A stretch of 23,646 nucleotides of DNA from Planctomycetota bacterium (GTDB lineage: Bacteria; Planctomycetota; GCA-002687715; DRQF01), in NCBI GenBank assembly GCA_024275615.1, contig JAJRYU010000599.1, positions 1 to 23,646 of the forward strand. Direction: 5' to 3'. Within the stretch, counting starts at the first letter, position 1; the number at the start of each line of letters is the position of its first letter. Below, in pieces: positions 14,883-22,844 of the stretch. The position numbers and the translations under genes were made by a program. Below the pieces are notes generated by a model. The model saw nothing but the letters and a program-made list of their open reading frames with translations. It did no database searches and was not told the DNA's origin.

Positions 14883-16412
14883 ATGATGAAAAACAGCCGT
14901 GATAGTCGAATTCGAGCCATTGTGTGGTGTTGTGGCCTTGTCGCCTTGGCGCTGCCCTTGGTCTTGGAGTGTCCTGAGCGCCTCGATCCAAGGGGCTTTC
15001 GAGCTCTGGGCGTAACCGCGTTGATGGCCATTCTCTGGGTTTCGGAGGTCTTGCCAATCCCCGTTACTTCGATTCTGCCTCTGATCTTGTTTCCCATGTT
15101 GGGAATCATGTCTTCCGACCAAGCCACTGGCGCCTATGCCAACGACTTGACTTTTCTCTTTTTCGGTGGATTCTTCATCGCTCTTACAATTGAGAGATGG
15201 CACTTGCACCGACGTTTGGCACTCAATCTAATTGCTCTATTCGGCACCAAGCCGGCGCGCACGATGCTGGGTATCATGGTGGCCGTGGCGACCTTGTCGA
15301 TGTGGATCTCAAACACAGCGACGACGTTGATGATGCTCCCGATTTGTATTGCCCTTTGCGATGAACTTACAGGCAAAGGAGCTGATGAGGAGACGAAGTC
15401 CCGTTTCGCCACGGCGCTTCTCTTGTCGGTCGCCTATGCCGCCAATATCGGCGGCATGGGGACTCCGATTGGCACCGCCCCCAATGGCATATTCCAAAGG
15501 CACTTTGAAGAGTTGGGGCAACCATCATTCGCCCAATGGATGCTCATTTGCATTCCTTTGGTTTGTGTCTTTATCATTGCTGTTTGGTTTGTTTTGAAAC
15601 GTCACTTCAAGAATGCAACAGCTGAAATCAGCTTTGGAGAACACGACCTCGTACGCAAACGACTCAAGAAGCTTGGTCGACTAACTCGCCAAGAGCGAGC
15701 CGTTGCCACTGTTTTTGCCGTGGTAGTAACACTTTGGGTCACAAGGCGTGACGTGGCCCTCGGGTCCTTGGAGATTCCCGGCTGGATAACAGGGTTAAAC
15801 GCCCTCGGTGTCGGTTGGCTCGGTGCTGGTGCAAAAGCTGGCGTCGGCGATTCTGCTGCCGCGATCTTGGGCGTCGTCCTACTCTGCTTGTGGCGACCCG
15901 GACCTGATCGGATTCCTCTCGCTGATTGGGATACAGCCAAAAAATTACCCTGGGGCATGCTTCTCTTATTAGGCGGCGGATTCGCCATTGCCCAATCTTT
16001 TCAAGTGGGATCTTCGCAGGGTGAGCTCTTGAGCTTGTCGGCCTGGATTGGATCTTCTCTTGAATCACTCGAGCAAGCTGGGGCAATCGTGTTGGTACCG
16101 GCCACCGCCGGGATCATGACCCTGGTGACGGAGGTTGCGTCAAATACCGCCACAACGTCGGTGGTTGTACCCATCGTTTCACAAGTTGGTTCCGACTCAC
16201 TCGGGCGACTCTTGGCTTTTGCCGCGACTTTGTCTGCGTCTTGTGCCTTTATGCTTCCGGTTGCGACCCCGCCCAACGCGATTGTCTTTGCTTCCGGCCG
16301 AATCTCGATCAAGTCGATGATAAAGGCGGGAATTATCGTCAACCTTATTGGAATTGTGCTTGTCTCCTTGACGGTATTGGCAATTGCGGCGACTGTCTTG
16401 CCCAAGATCTAA
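14883..16412 (+). CDS. SLC13/DASS-family sodium:anion symporter
   Basis: This 509-aa multi-pass inner-membrane protein belongs to the divalent anion:Na+ symporter family, which imports dicarboxylates, citrate or sulfate with sodium. Both S-N-T motifs of the internal repeat are present: S-N-T-A-T-T near residue 143 and S-N-T-A-T-T-S-V near 420. These shape the substrate and sodium sites. The family signature C-A-F-M-L-P-V-A-T-P-P-N-A-I-V-F-A-S-G is near the C-terminus. Hydrophobic segments alternate in the expected pattern (about 11), with a long loop near residues 235-270. Substrate cannot be told from sequence. The ATG pair at 14883/14886 has no strong Shine-Dalgarno, so the exact start is uncertain. 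The giant membrane protein follows after 3 nt, implying co-translation. Confidence 0.93.
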   Translation: MMKNSRDSRIRAIVWCCGLVALALPLVLECPERLDPRGFRALGVTALMAILWVSEVLPIPVTSILPLILFPMLGIMSSDQATGAYANDLTFLFFGGFFIALTIERWHLHRRLALNLIALFGTKPARTMLGIMVAVATLSMWISNTATTLMMLPICIALCDELTGKGADEETKSRFATALLLSVAYAANIGGMGTPIGTAPNGIFQRHFEELGQPSFAQWMLICIPLVCVFIIAVWFVLKRHFKNATAEISFGEHDLVRKRLKKLGRLTRQERAVATVFAVVVTLWVTRRDVALGSLEIPGWITGLNALGVGWLGAGAKAGVGDSAAAILGVVLLCLWRPGPDRIPLADWDTAKKLPWGMLLLLGGGFAIAQSFQVGSSQGELLSLSAWIGSSLESLEQAGAIVLVPATAGIMTLVTEVASNTATTSVVVPIVSQVGSDSLGRLLAFAATLSASCAFMLPVATPPNAIVFASGRISIKSMIKAGIIVNLIGIVLVSLTVLAIAATVLPKI

Positions 16413-16415
16413 TTC

Positions 16416-19400
16416 ATGGACCAGAATAAATCACAGCAATTTGACGACGCTCAGATGCGGGGGGCATTTCACGACCTTCATATCGCCATAGTGTCCCTAC
16501 GCGACCACGCGCGACTGAGCGGTGACCTGGATCAAGCCGCTGAGCTTTGGCGCAACGCCTTGTCGGCAGGGATGAGTCTCGAAGGACTAGGGAAGCACGT
16601 CGACAGCGGCTCTTGTCTCGATCAACTCGCACTTGGTCTTGAAGAACTCGAAGCCTCGGCACGCGCTTTTTTTCGGAACTCCGGTGCCAAGGACGATGAG
16701 ACTGCAAGACGCTGCGCTGTTCTGCGTGCGGTCAGTCGACTCCTCTTGCGCATGGCTCGAGAAATCGAAGAGCGCCAGGCTCGAGACGAAACACCGTTTT
16801 TGATTCAAGAGTTGCGCGATATCGACAACGCTCTTGATGGCGATGCATTGACTCCCGATGACGAAAGCGAACGTCTCGTGGCGGACAATGCCCTGATCGT
16901 GGCAACCAAGGCCAAGATCCTTGTTCTTCGCGCGAACGTCTTGGCGGCCCAAGCGACCCAACAGATTGCTGCCGCCAAGGAAATCACCACATGCCACGTC
17001 GAAGACGCCTATCGGGTCTTCAGGCTCTCTCGGGCCTTGGCCGCTTCATCGTTTGACTTGGTTGCCTCTGGCGACCAACAGCCAATGGACTCCGGAAAGA
17101 TCTCACTGCAAGAACTATCGTTGAAGCTCGCCTCCGAAAGTCGACGGTTGCGCGAGATGTTCGTCGAGTTCTTGAAAGCGAATCGTGAAACGAAGGGTTT
17201 CGATATCGCCGCGGAATCGGCGCGGTGGATCACGGGTGAGCTTGATCAAGCCAGGGTCGATTCTTACGACGACCGAAGCGACGATCGCATCGAAAAACTT
17301 CGGCGTCTAGAAGAAGATGGTAAGGCGATCGCCTTGGGCATGAAAGTCGTCGCCAAGCTTGCCAATTCGAGCATCGCTCCAAAAGGTTACGAAGGTGGAG
17401 AGGCCGCTCGACGAAGTTACAAGAAGCTAGAGCGAATGGTACGACGTATCGGCCATGTGATCTCAGACCGAATTCTTGCTCGGCGCTTAGACCGAGCCTT
17501 CGGCCCGGCGCAAGTTAAGCGCTGGGAAAAGCTGGTTTTCTGGCTGATCATGTTGGTGATGCTACTCATTGTGGTTGACCATTTCGGCGGACCTGGTGAA
17601 GACCTTGCTGCGGAATCCCTCAAGACAGATCCAACAACTGAGCAAGGCTGGCGCGAGATTGGCAGTCACATTTGGACCGGTATTGGCTGGACCATTTGGG
17701 TGGATACGCTGATTTGCGTCGTTTTACTTTGGGATTTCATGGTTCGCCTTGTCCTCAGTCCGACTCGACTAGCCTATTTTCGACGCAATTTCATTACTGA
17801 GTTCCTACCGTCTTTGCCATTCGGTCTACTCCACGGACTAATGGCAGTCGACAAGTTACGTTTCGTTCGCACGGCACGTCTTGTACGAGTTGCTCGTGTG
17901 TTGCGCTTGGCACGTCCAGTTATTCGCCTATTGCGTTTGTTTCTGTTCTTGGCACGCGCTGCCGACCGTTTGGTCGAAAGGAATTCTTGGTTTCTCAATC
18001 AGAACATCGTTTTTGCCACGGAAGAAGAGGAATCCGAATCGACTCTCACTTTGTTGAGCCGGGCACGAAACATTGACTCTTGGGTTGCAACAAAGACCTC
18101 TGGACTCTTGAAGGAATTGCCCGTGGAGGCTCAAGTCACCGGTGCGTATTGGCGTATGGCACTGATCGAGGCTGAGTTTTCCCAACACGATGGTGGTGTA
18201 GCGGCGGCGAATATTCGTAGGAAGCACGCCCATGAACGTGTGCGCGATCTCAACGTCGATGTTGTCGTTGACAACCTGCGAGGGCTGGATGACAACCAAG
18301 TCGCCGAGATGGTTGGCGTCGAGGTCGCTGAACAATTGACGGCGTCTCTTAGTTTCTTTCGTTTGCCGTTTCTCAGACGATTCGCTTTTGCGCGTTTCTT
18401 GCTCGGACCAAGTGGTGCGCCGGATCCGCTGTGGACGACAGCCAGGCTCGGGCGCTTAGCCGGAGATGCCTTGTCACTTGTCGCCCGAGGCGTGCATTGG
18501 TTTGCTGACCTTTATGGAACAATCACCGGGGCTCAGTTTCTAGATCGGGTGGGTATGCAGTTGGTCAAGGCGACCATGCGTCCAGCAAAAAGATTGATCA
18601 TTGTGTTGGTCGCTGTCGGTTTGATCTTGGCGTTGGTGTGGTTGACCCAGATACCTCGCCTGATCGCCGCTGTAAGCGGGATCAGTGGTGTCCTTGGACC
18701 GGCTGTCATCGTCTTGGGCTTGCTGTGTTTTATCCCCTTGGGCCTTGGTATTTGGTTGCGACGTATTGCGGGCCAGGCCGTCGATTTCTTTGATCGTGTT
18801 TCCGAGGCGCAGTTCTTCGCGTTGACCGAAACAACAAAAGAGAGAAACGCTGGTCACGATGTGGAATACTTGGTTGACCGTGTCTTGATGCCGGAACACG
18901 TCGTCTTGACACCGCATGAAGAAGAGGAAACCAAAGACAAGGCCAAGCGTGCCCTGATGGCTGTTTGCCGGAAAGACGATGGCGCCGACATGGAGGCCTC
19001 GCCATTGCGATGGGCGATCTGTGACGCCATGATGCTCTATTATCGCGATTTTATCGATGGTGCCTACTTTCACAAGAACGACACCAAGATTGCCAATATC
19101 TTGGTTGGGAATCTGACACTGGAGAACATCCGGCGAAACCGTCTTAGCTTTGATGCCAAACTCTTCAAGAGACTTGACCGTCTCGATATAGGCCGCAACA
19201 AGGGCGGGATTTCCGGACCCAGAGTTTGGTTCAATTTTATTACTCACAGCGTCGCTCAGCATACGGCTCGTCTCATCATTGAATACAACCAACACTGTAT
19301 TCCTCAAGATGAGTATGAAGCGGCGGAACCCGAAGATCGCAAGATATTCGACGACTGGTTGGCAAGGCGCAAGCGCATTTCTGAAGCACGTCGCCGCAAT

Positions 19401-20654
19401 GAAATGATCACTATTGATGAGATTCAACCCATTGACAGTACGGCGGGAACATTGCTCTACCGGACAACGGAATTCAATGCGCTCAACTTCCTCACCAAGG
19501 AAGAAAAAAGAGACGAGTCTGTTTGCGAGCGTTTTGGAACCGAAGTGGCAAACCTACTTGTTGAAGACCGGGAGAACTTGATCCGCGATATTTTTGGGAC
19601 GTTCCCTTTGCAGGAACTGCCGAAGTCAAAGCGTACTTTCAATCCTTATCGTTTTTACCGCAGATTCTTGGCGCGAGGCCGTGTGTTCGCTTTTCCTCTT
19701 GTCGCGGTTTGGTTCGCTTTGAAAGGGCTGCGGCTAGTCATGAAACGAGTCGTGTTCATCATCAAGGATGTCTTGAATCCCAACGATCGGCCTCTGACCG
19801 TGAGCGCTGGGCGATCGGGTTTTGAAGTGGCGAGGCGGAAAATCCATCGCATGCGCCGGCCTGTGGTCATGGAAACTGTTCGCATACGTGCCCTTTTCGA
19901 TGTTGAGTATCTGGGAATTCCTATCCCAGGTTTCGACGAAGAGACTATTCGTAAAGAAGACCTGCTTGTTGAGGACTTGCGGCAACTTGATGCCTCGGAA
20001 AGAGACTGGGAGTCTTTTCGAGAGACGAAGACTCAGAGGGAGAAACAGATTCGTATCCTGGCACGGTTCTTGCGCGAGCAAGAAGAGGCGGGGAATGTGT
20101 TTCTTGAGCAGCTTGTTGCTGGCAATCCCCACCTCGTTGGTCGAGAAGGCCAAGCTATGCGTGTCGTAGCTACGGCCTTTGTCTGTGACTACCACGGAGT
20201 CTATTCAGTTCTTGACGCGATTGGCGAGCTACAGGACCTGGTTCAACGCTTGCCGGAAGAACAAAAACGATGGCTGCGCTATACCCGTTCCAAGAAGACC
20301 TTGGAGAGAGTTCAAAAGTACTGGCATCTTTTTGCCTCTGAAAACTCGGATGAGCGGCTCATGGGAACGTTGGCAATGACCTTGGATCGGCGGCACCGAG
20401 CGTCGCGCACTCACTTGGACTCTTTGGACGAGTTCTTACCGCCGGGAGTGACGCCCGAGGAGTACGTCTGGTCTATTTTACTCAAAGCAGCGGAGAAACC
20501 ATCAAGCTGGTGCGAACAAACCATCGCTGTCCGGACGGTCCAAAGTTTGGGTATGCTCGATTTGAAAGGTTACGAAACAGTTATCCGCGAGTTGGGAGGT
20601 TATGAAGATGAAGAGAGCAGCGATCTGACAAGGGATCTAACACGTCGCTTGTAG
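16416..20654 (+). CDS. Giant membrane protein with voltage-sensor-like domain and no visible pore
   Basis: I do not recognise this 1412-aa protein as a named family. Residues 1-365 are helical and charged. A four-helix block follows: S1-like helix about 372-391; S2-like about 418-448 with D440 and R444 in W-D-F-M-V-R-L; S3-like about 452-475 with E462 in Y-F-R-R-N-F-I-T-E-F; and S4-like 480-515, with arginines at 482, 485, 488, 491, 494, 497 and 500, exactly every third residue, then R504 and R507. This matches the voltage-sensor half of ion-transport proteins. No pore loop or selectivity filter follows: a soluble segment (520-720) leads to two more helices (726-743, 758-780), a large soluble region, and a possible hydrophobic hairpin at 1089-1120. 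It starts 3 nt after the SLC13 symporter stop. Voltage sensing is inferred; a membrane-surface arginine helix is the alternative. Confidence 0.85.
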   Translation: MDQNKSQQFDDAQMRGAFHDLHIAIVSLRDHARLSGDLDQAAELWRNALSAGMSLEGLGKHVDSGSCLDQLALGLEELEASARAFFRNSGAKDDETARRCAVLRAVSRLLLRMAREIEERQARDETPFLIQELRDIDNALDGDALTPDDESERLVADNALIVATKAKILVLRANVLAAQATQQIAAAKEITTCHVEDAYRVFRLSRALAASSFDLVASGDQQPMDSGKISLQELSLKLASESRRLREMFVEFLKANRETKGFDIAAESARWITGELDQARVDSYDDRSDDRIEKLRRLEEDGKAIALGMKVVAKLANSSIAPKGYEGGEAARRSYKKLERMVRRIGHVISDRILARRLDRAFGPAQVKRWEKLVFWLIMLVMLLIVVDHFGGPGEDLAAESLKTDPTTEQGWREIGSHIWTGIGWTIWVDTLICVVLLWDFMVRLVLSPTRLAYFRRNFITEFLPSLPFGLLHGLMAVDKLRFVRTARLVRVARVLRLARPVIRLLRLFLFLARAADRLVERNSWFLNQNIVFATEEEESESTLTLLSRARNIDSWVATKTSGLLKELPVEAQVTGAYWRMALIEAEFSQHDGGVAAANIRRKHAHERVRDLNVDVVVDNLRGLDDNQVAEMVGVEVAEQLTASLSFFRLPFLRRFAFARFLLGPSGAPDPLWTTARLGRLAGDALSLVARGVHWFADLYGTITGAQFLDRVGMQLVKATMRPAKRLIIVLVAVGLILALVWLTQIPRLIAAVSGISGVLGPAVIVLGLLCFIPLGLGIWLRRIAGQAVDFFDRVSEAQFFALTETTKERNAGHDVEYLVDRVLMPEHVVLTPHEEEETKDKAKRALMAVCRKDDGADMEASPLRWAICDAMMLYYRDFIDGAYFHKNDTKIANILVGNLTLENIRRNRLSFDAKLFKRLDRLDIGRNKGGISGPRVWFNFITHSVAQHTARLIIEYNQHCIPQDEYEAAEPEDRKIFDDWLARRKRISEARRRNEMITIDEIQPIDSTAGTLLYRTTEFNALNFLTKEEKRDESVCERFGTEVANLLVEDRENLIRDIFGTFPLQELPKSKRTFNPYRFYRRFLARGRVFAFPLVAVWFALKGLRLVMKRVVFIIKDVLNPNDRPLTVSAGRSGFEVARRKIHRMRRPVVMETVRIRALFDVEYLGIPIPGFDEETIRKEDLLVEDLRQLDASERDWESFRETKTQREKQIRILARFLREQEEAGNVFLEQLVAGNPHLVGREGQAMRVVATAFVCDYHGVYSVLDAIGELQDLVQRLPEEQKRWLRYTRSKKTLERVQKYWHLFASENSDERLMGTLAMTLDRRHRASRTHLDSLDEFLPPGVTPEEYVWSILLKAAEKPSSWCEQTIAVRTVQSLGMLDLKGYETVIRELGGYEDEESSDLTRDLTRRL

Positions 20655-20674
20655 CCTGACGACCAGCGGTGATC

Positions 20675-21070
20675 TCAAATCCTCTGACGTTTTGCTGATG
20701 CCTTTTTCAGGGCAACTTCCAAACGAGCAATTCCCTTAGCGAATGAAAAAGGCTCGATCGGCAGCGGGTGGATGCTGAAAAGACTCTGTTCCAGTTTGAA
20801 CCGATTGAACTTCTCTTTGATCCCGCGATCGACAAGGCCAAAGATCTCAATGTCCTGAGAAATCTCGCGGATTTCGTGAATCAAGCCTCTCTTGCCATCG
20901 TCGCCCTTACGTAAATCCAGAATAATTGCATCGTAGTCGTCGCTGGCGATCACTTCACAAACCCGGGATTGCGGCAAGCGATAGGCTGAAAGAGCAGGAA
21001 ATTGCTTGAGCGCAGTTCCGACGATGTCACCGAGGATCGGATCTCTGAATGAAATGAGCACGCGTAACAT
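20675..21070 (-). CDS. Degenerate response-regulator receiver (pseudo-receiver) protein
   Basis: This 131-aa protein has a receiver-like layout: R-V-L-I-S-F-R-D-P at the start, D52 in D-A-I-I-L-D-L-R-K-G in the phosphoacceptor position, and P-x-E-P-F near residues 105-110 in place of the usual K-P-F. The acidic pair that binds Mg2+ (usually D-D) is F8-R9, with only D10 retained, and the conserved Lys is Glu. Phosphorylation is therefore unlikely to work canonically, and it may act through protein contacts. No output domain is present. AGGAG lies 12 nt from the ATG at 21070. It is divergent from the RNase HII-like gene and convergent with the giant membrane gene. Confidence in the receiver fold is moderate. 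Confidence 0.65.
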   Translation of the reverse strand: MLRVLISFRDPILGDIVGTALKQFPALSAYRLPQSRVCEVIASDDYDAIILDLRKGDDGKRGLIHEIREISQDIEIFGLVDRGIKEKFNRFKLEQSLFSIHPLPIEPFSFAKGIARLEVALKKASAKRQRI

Positions 21071-21098
21071 GGTGTGTCTTGTCTCCTGGCTGTCTTTT

Positions 21099-21119
21099 GG
21101 TTCTTATCGACCAAGAACC
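21099..21119. repeat. Inverted repeat between two divergent genes
   Basis: GGTTCTT and AAGAACC form perfect 7-bp arms around a 7-nt spacer. It lies between the pseudo-receiver start at 21070 and the chosen RNase HII-like start at 21140, a position suited to an operator or 5' leader hairpin. Confidence 0.45.
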
Positions 21120-21139
21120 CACAAGATGTGAATCCACCT

Positions 21140-22060
21140 ATGTTTGTCCATGGAATTGATGAAGCTGGTTACGGCCCACTCTTGGGGCCATTGGTGCTCG
21201 GCCGCGCTGATTTTGAGTTGACCGGGGGGGCTTTGCGGCTGCCAATCCGGCCAAACAAATATGTACGAATCGGCGATTCAAAACAGCTACTGGCTCGAAA
21301 GCAGGGTTTCGCTCGTTTGGAAGCAGCCGTTTTGGGTATTTATTCTTCGATTTACGGCGCTCCTCCAGAAACGATGGCCGACTGGTTGGAGCTAGATGAG
21401 ACTTGGGCTCAAACTGCACAAGCCTCAAAATTGGCTTGGTATCAAGAAATGGACTTGTCCCTGCCAGTGGCCGCTGATGCTGATGGTGTCACTCAAGCAT
21501 GGGAGGAGATCGACAAAGGGCGAGCTCTGAAGGGTGGTATAGTCACTGGTTTGTCTTTACGTGTAACCGATGAACAGACGTTGAATCGTTCTTGGAGAAT
21601 ATCAGGCAACAAGCATGACTCACTCTTTACGCAGGTTGCTGAGTTGATTGAAGAAGTTCTGGAGCCAGCTGAAAGACGGAGAATTTTTGTCGACAAGCTC
21701 GGAGGGCGGAGTCATTACGAACCCAAACTTGTGGGGGCGTTTCCATTTGTACCGATTGAGATCCTGGAGGAAACTTCTGCCAATGGTCACTATCGTTTGG
21801 AACCAGACACGGGACCCTTTGAGGTCTCCTTTCATGTTAAGGGCGACGATCGTTTTCCCGCCATCGGGTTGGCTTCCATGATCGCCAAGTATACCCGTGA
21901 GCTTTTTATGCGCGTCTTCAATGACTACTGGCAAAGAAGAGTGCCAGGCATCGCAAGCACGGCGGGCTACTATCAGGATGGCAGCAGATTTATTGCCGAC
22001 TTGGAAGCCAGGGGAGCGCTCGAAGCGAGCGATCGTGAGAAGTTGATCCGCAGACGGTGA
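21140..22060 (+). CDS. Divergent ribonuclease HII-like protein with internal insertion
   Basis: The 306-aa product has RNase HII signatures: G5-I-D7-E8-A-G-Y-G-P-L-L-G-P at the N-terminus, I-G-D46-S-K-Q-L, F-V-D185-K-L-G-G, and A245-S-M-I-A-K-Y-T-R-E254. RNase HII cleaves RNA in RNA-DNA hybrids using a DEDD metal site. Here D7, E8 and D185 match the first three acids, while the fourth is Glu (R-E instead of R-D). The G-R-G motif that recognises the 2'-OH at the RNA-DNA junction is G10-Y11-G12. About 135 residues separate D-S-K-Q-L from V-D-K, well above the roughly 50 in typical HII, so there is a large insertion. RNase HIII has an N-terminal domain instead, absent here. The start at 21140 is chosen because homology begins at residue 4; the frame is open from 21074 and no good Shine-Dalgarno decides. 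Confidence 0.8.
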   Translation: MFVHGIDEAGYGPLLGPLVLGRADFELTGGALRLPIRPNKYVRIGDSKQLLARKQGFARLEAAVLGIYSSIYGAPPETMADWLELDETWAQTAQASKLAWYQEMDLSLPVAADADGVTQAWEEIDKGRALKGGIVTGLSLRVTDEQTLNRSWRISGNKHDSLFTQVAELIEEVLEPAERRRIFVDKLGGRSHYEPKLVGAFPFVPIEILEETSANGHYRLEPDTGPFEVSFHVKGDDRFPAIGLASMIAKYTRELFMRVFNDYWQRRVPGIASTAGYYQDGSRFIADLEARGALEASDREKLIRRR

Positions 22061-22090
22061 ATAATCATGCGTTCCGAGTCTGCTTCATGT

Positions 22091-22119
22091 TTGTTGCTAC
22101 CTTCGCCCTGGCGTATAAT
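22091..22119 (+). promoter_or_regulatory. Promoter for the HAD phosphatase / FAD enzyme pair
   Basis: TTGTTG (22091-22096), a 17-nt spacer and a perfect TATAAT (22114-22119) lie 60 nt before the HAD gene start. The -35 box is a partial match. Confidence 0.6.
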
Positions 22120-22178
22120 CTTCCGCGTTGCCGGTGGGGTCTTAAGACAACGATTGAAACACGTGGACTTCTTTTCCC

Positions 22179-22844
22179 ATGACATTCAAAACCATCATCT
22201 TTGACATGGACGGGGTCTTGATCGACTCAGAACCGGCTCATCTTGAAGCCGCCAATGAAGTCCTGGCAAGAGAAGGAGTCTCTCTTTCTCCCGCTCAGAA
22301 TGCGGCCTATCTTGGCCAAAATGAAAACCGTTATTGGACGGCGCTCATTGCACGGTTTTCCCTCAAAAAAGGTCCATCTCACTATATCGCCGAGCGCCAC
22401 GCTGTCTTGGTGCGGATGCTAAGAAATCAGTTGCCAGTTGCGGCGGGGGTTCTGGAATTCATGACCGAACTCAAGAGACGTGGCGCTGCGCTTGCCTTGG
22501 CTTCTAGTTCTGAGCGCGGTCTTATCGACTATGTGGTCGATAAGGGTGGCATGAGCACTTTCTTTGATGTTATTGCTTCAGGTGACGAAGTGACTCACTC
22601 AAAGCCTGACCCGGAAATCTTTCTCTTGGCAGCCGAGAGGCTTCAAGCCCATCCCCATGAGTGCTTGGTCTTTGAAGACTCTGCCAACGGTGTACAGGCG
22701 GCGGCCGCCGCCGGAATGGTCTGTGTGCGTGTTGAGACCGAAACAACCAAGGGACTGGAATTTCCCGAAGTCGCCACAACGATACGTGGCTTTTGCGATG
22801 TGGACATAGACGGTCTTCTCGGCCTCGAAAGGAAGAAAGCGTGA
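22179..22844 (+). CDS. HAD-superfamily phosphatase / beta-phosphoglucomutase-like protein
   Basis: The 221-aa cytoplasmic protein has all four HAD motifs: motif I F8-D9-M-D11-G-V-L-I-D-S-E-P, with D9 as nucleophile and D11 as general acid/base; motif II A-S-S-S near residue 108; motif III S-K-P-D-P near 141; and motif IV F-E-D-S-A-N-G-V near 166. The helical cap between motifs I and II and the D-S-E-P sequence place it in the beta-phosphoglucomutase/phosphonatase-like subclass. The substrate is unknown, and a small sugar phosphate or phosphoglycolate-type substrate is plausible. The stop overlaps the next gene's GTG as GTGA, so the two are likely co-translated. No clear Shine-Dalgarno precedes the ATG. 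Confidence 0.9.
   Translation: MTFKTIIFDMDGVLIDSEPAHLEAANEVLAREGVSLSPAQNAAYLGQNENRYWTALIARFSLKKGPSHYIAERHAVLVRMLRNQLPVAAGVLEFMTELKRRGAALALASSSERGLIDYVVDKGGMSTFFDVIASGDEVTHSKPDPEIFLLAAERLQAHPHECLVFEDSANGVQAAAAAGMVCVRVETETTKGLEFPEVATTIRGFCDVDIDGLLGLERKKA

Noticed and set aside
14553..15209. Minus-strand open frame of 218 codons across the tRNA and symporter start
   Set aside because: It would run through the tRNA, its terminator and promoter, so it is not a real gene.
17530..18760. Voltage-gated ion channel pore in the giant protein
   Set aside because: No selectivity-filter or pore-loop sequence is seen between the S4-like helix and the next helices; the two later helices are separated by only about 14 residues.
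18540..19427. Minus-strand open frame of 295 codons inside the giant membrane gene
   Set aside because: The plus-strand gene has clear membrane and sensor-like structure here; the antisense product is low-complexity and Gln/Asp-rich, typical of a shadow frame.
21140..22060. RNase HIII
   Set aside because: The catalytic D-E motif is at the extreme N-terminus, so the N-terminal domain of RNase HIII is absent, and the GTG motif typical of HIII is not present.
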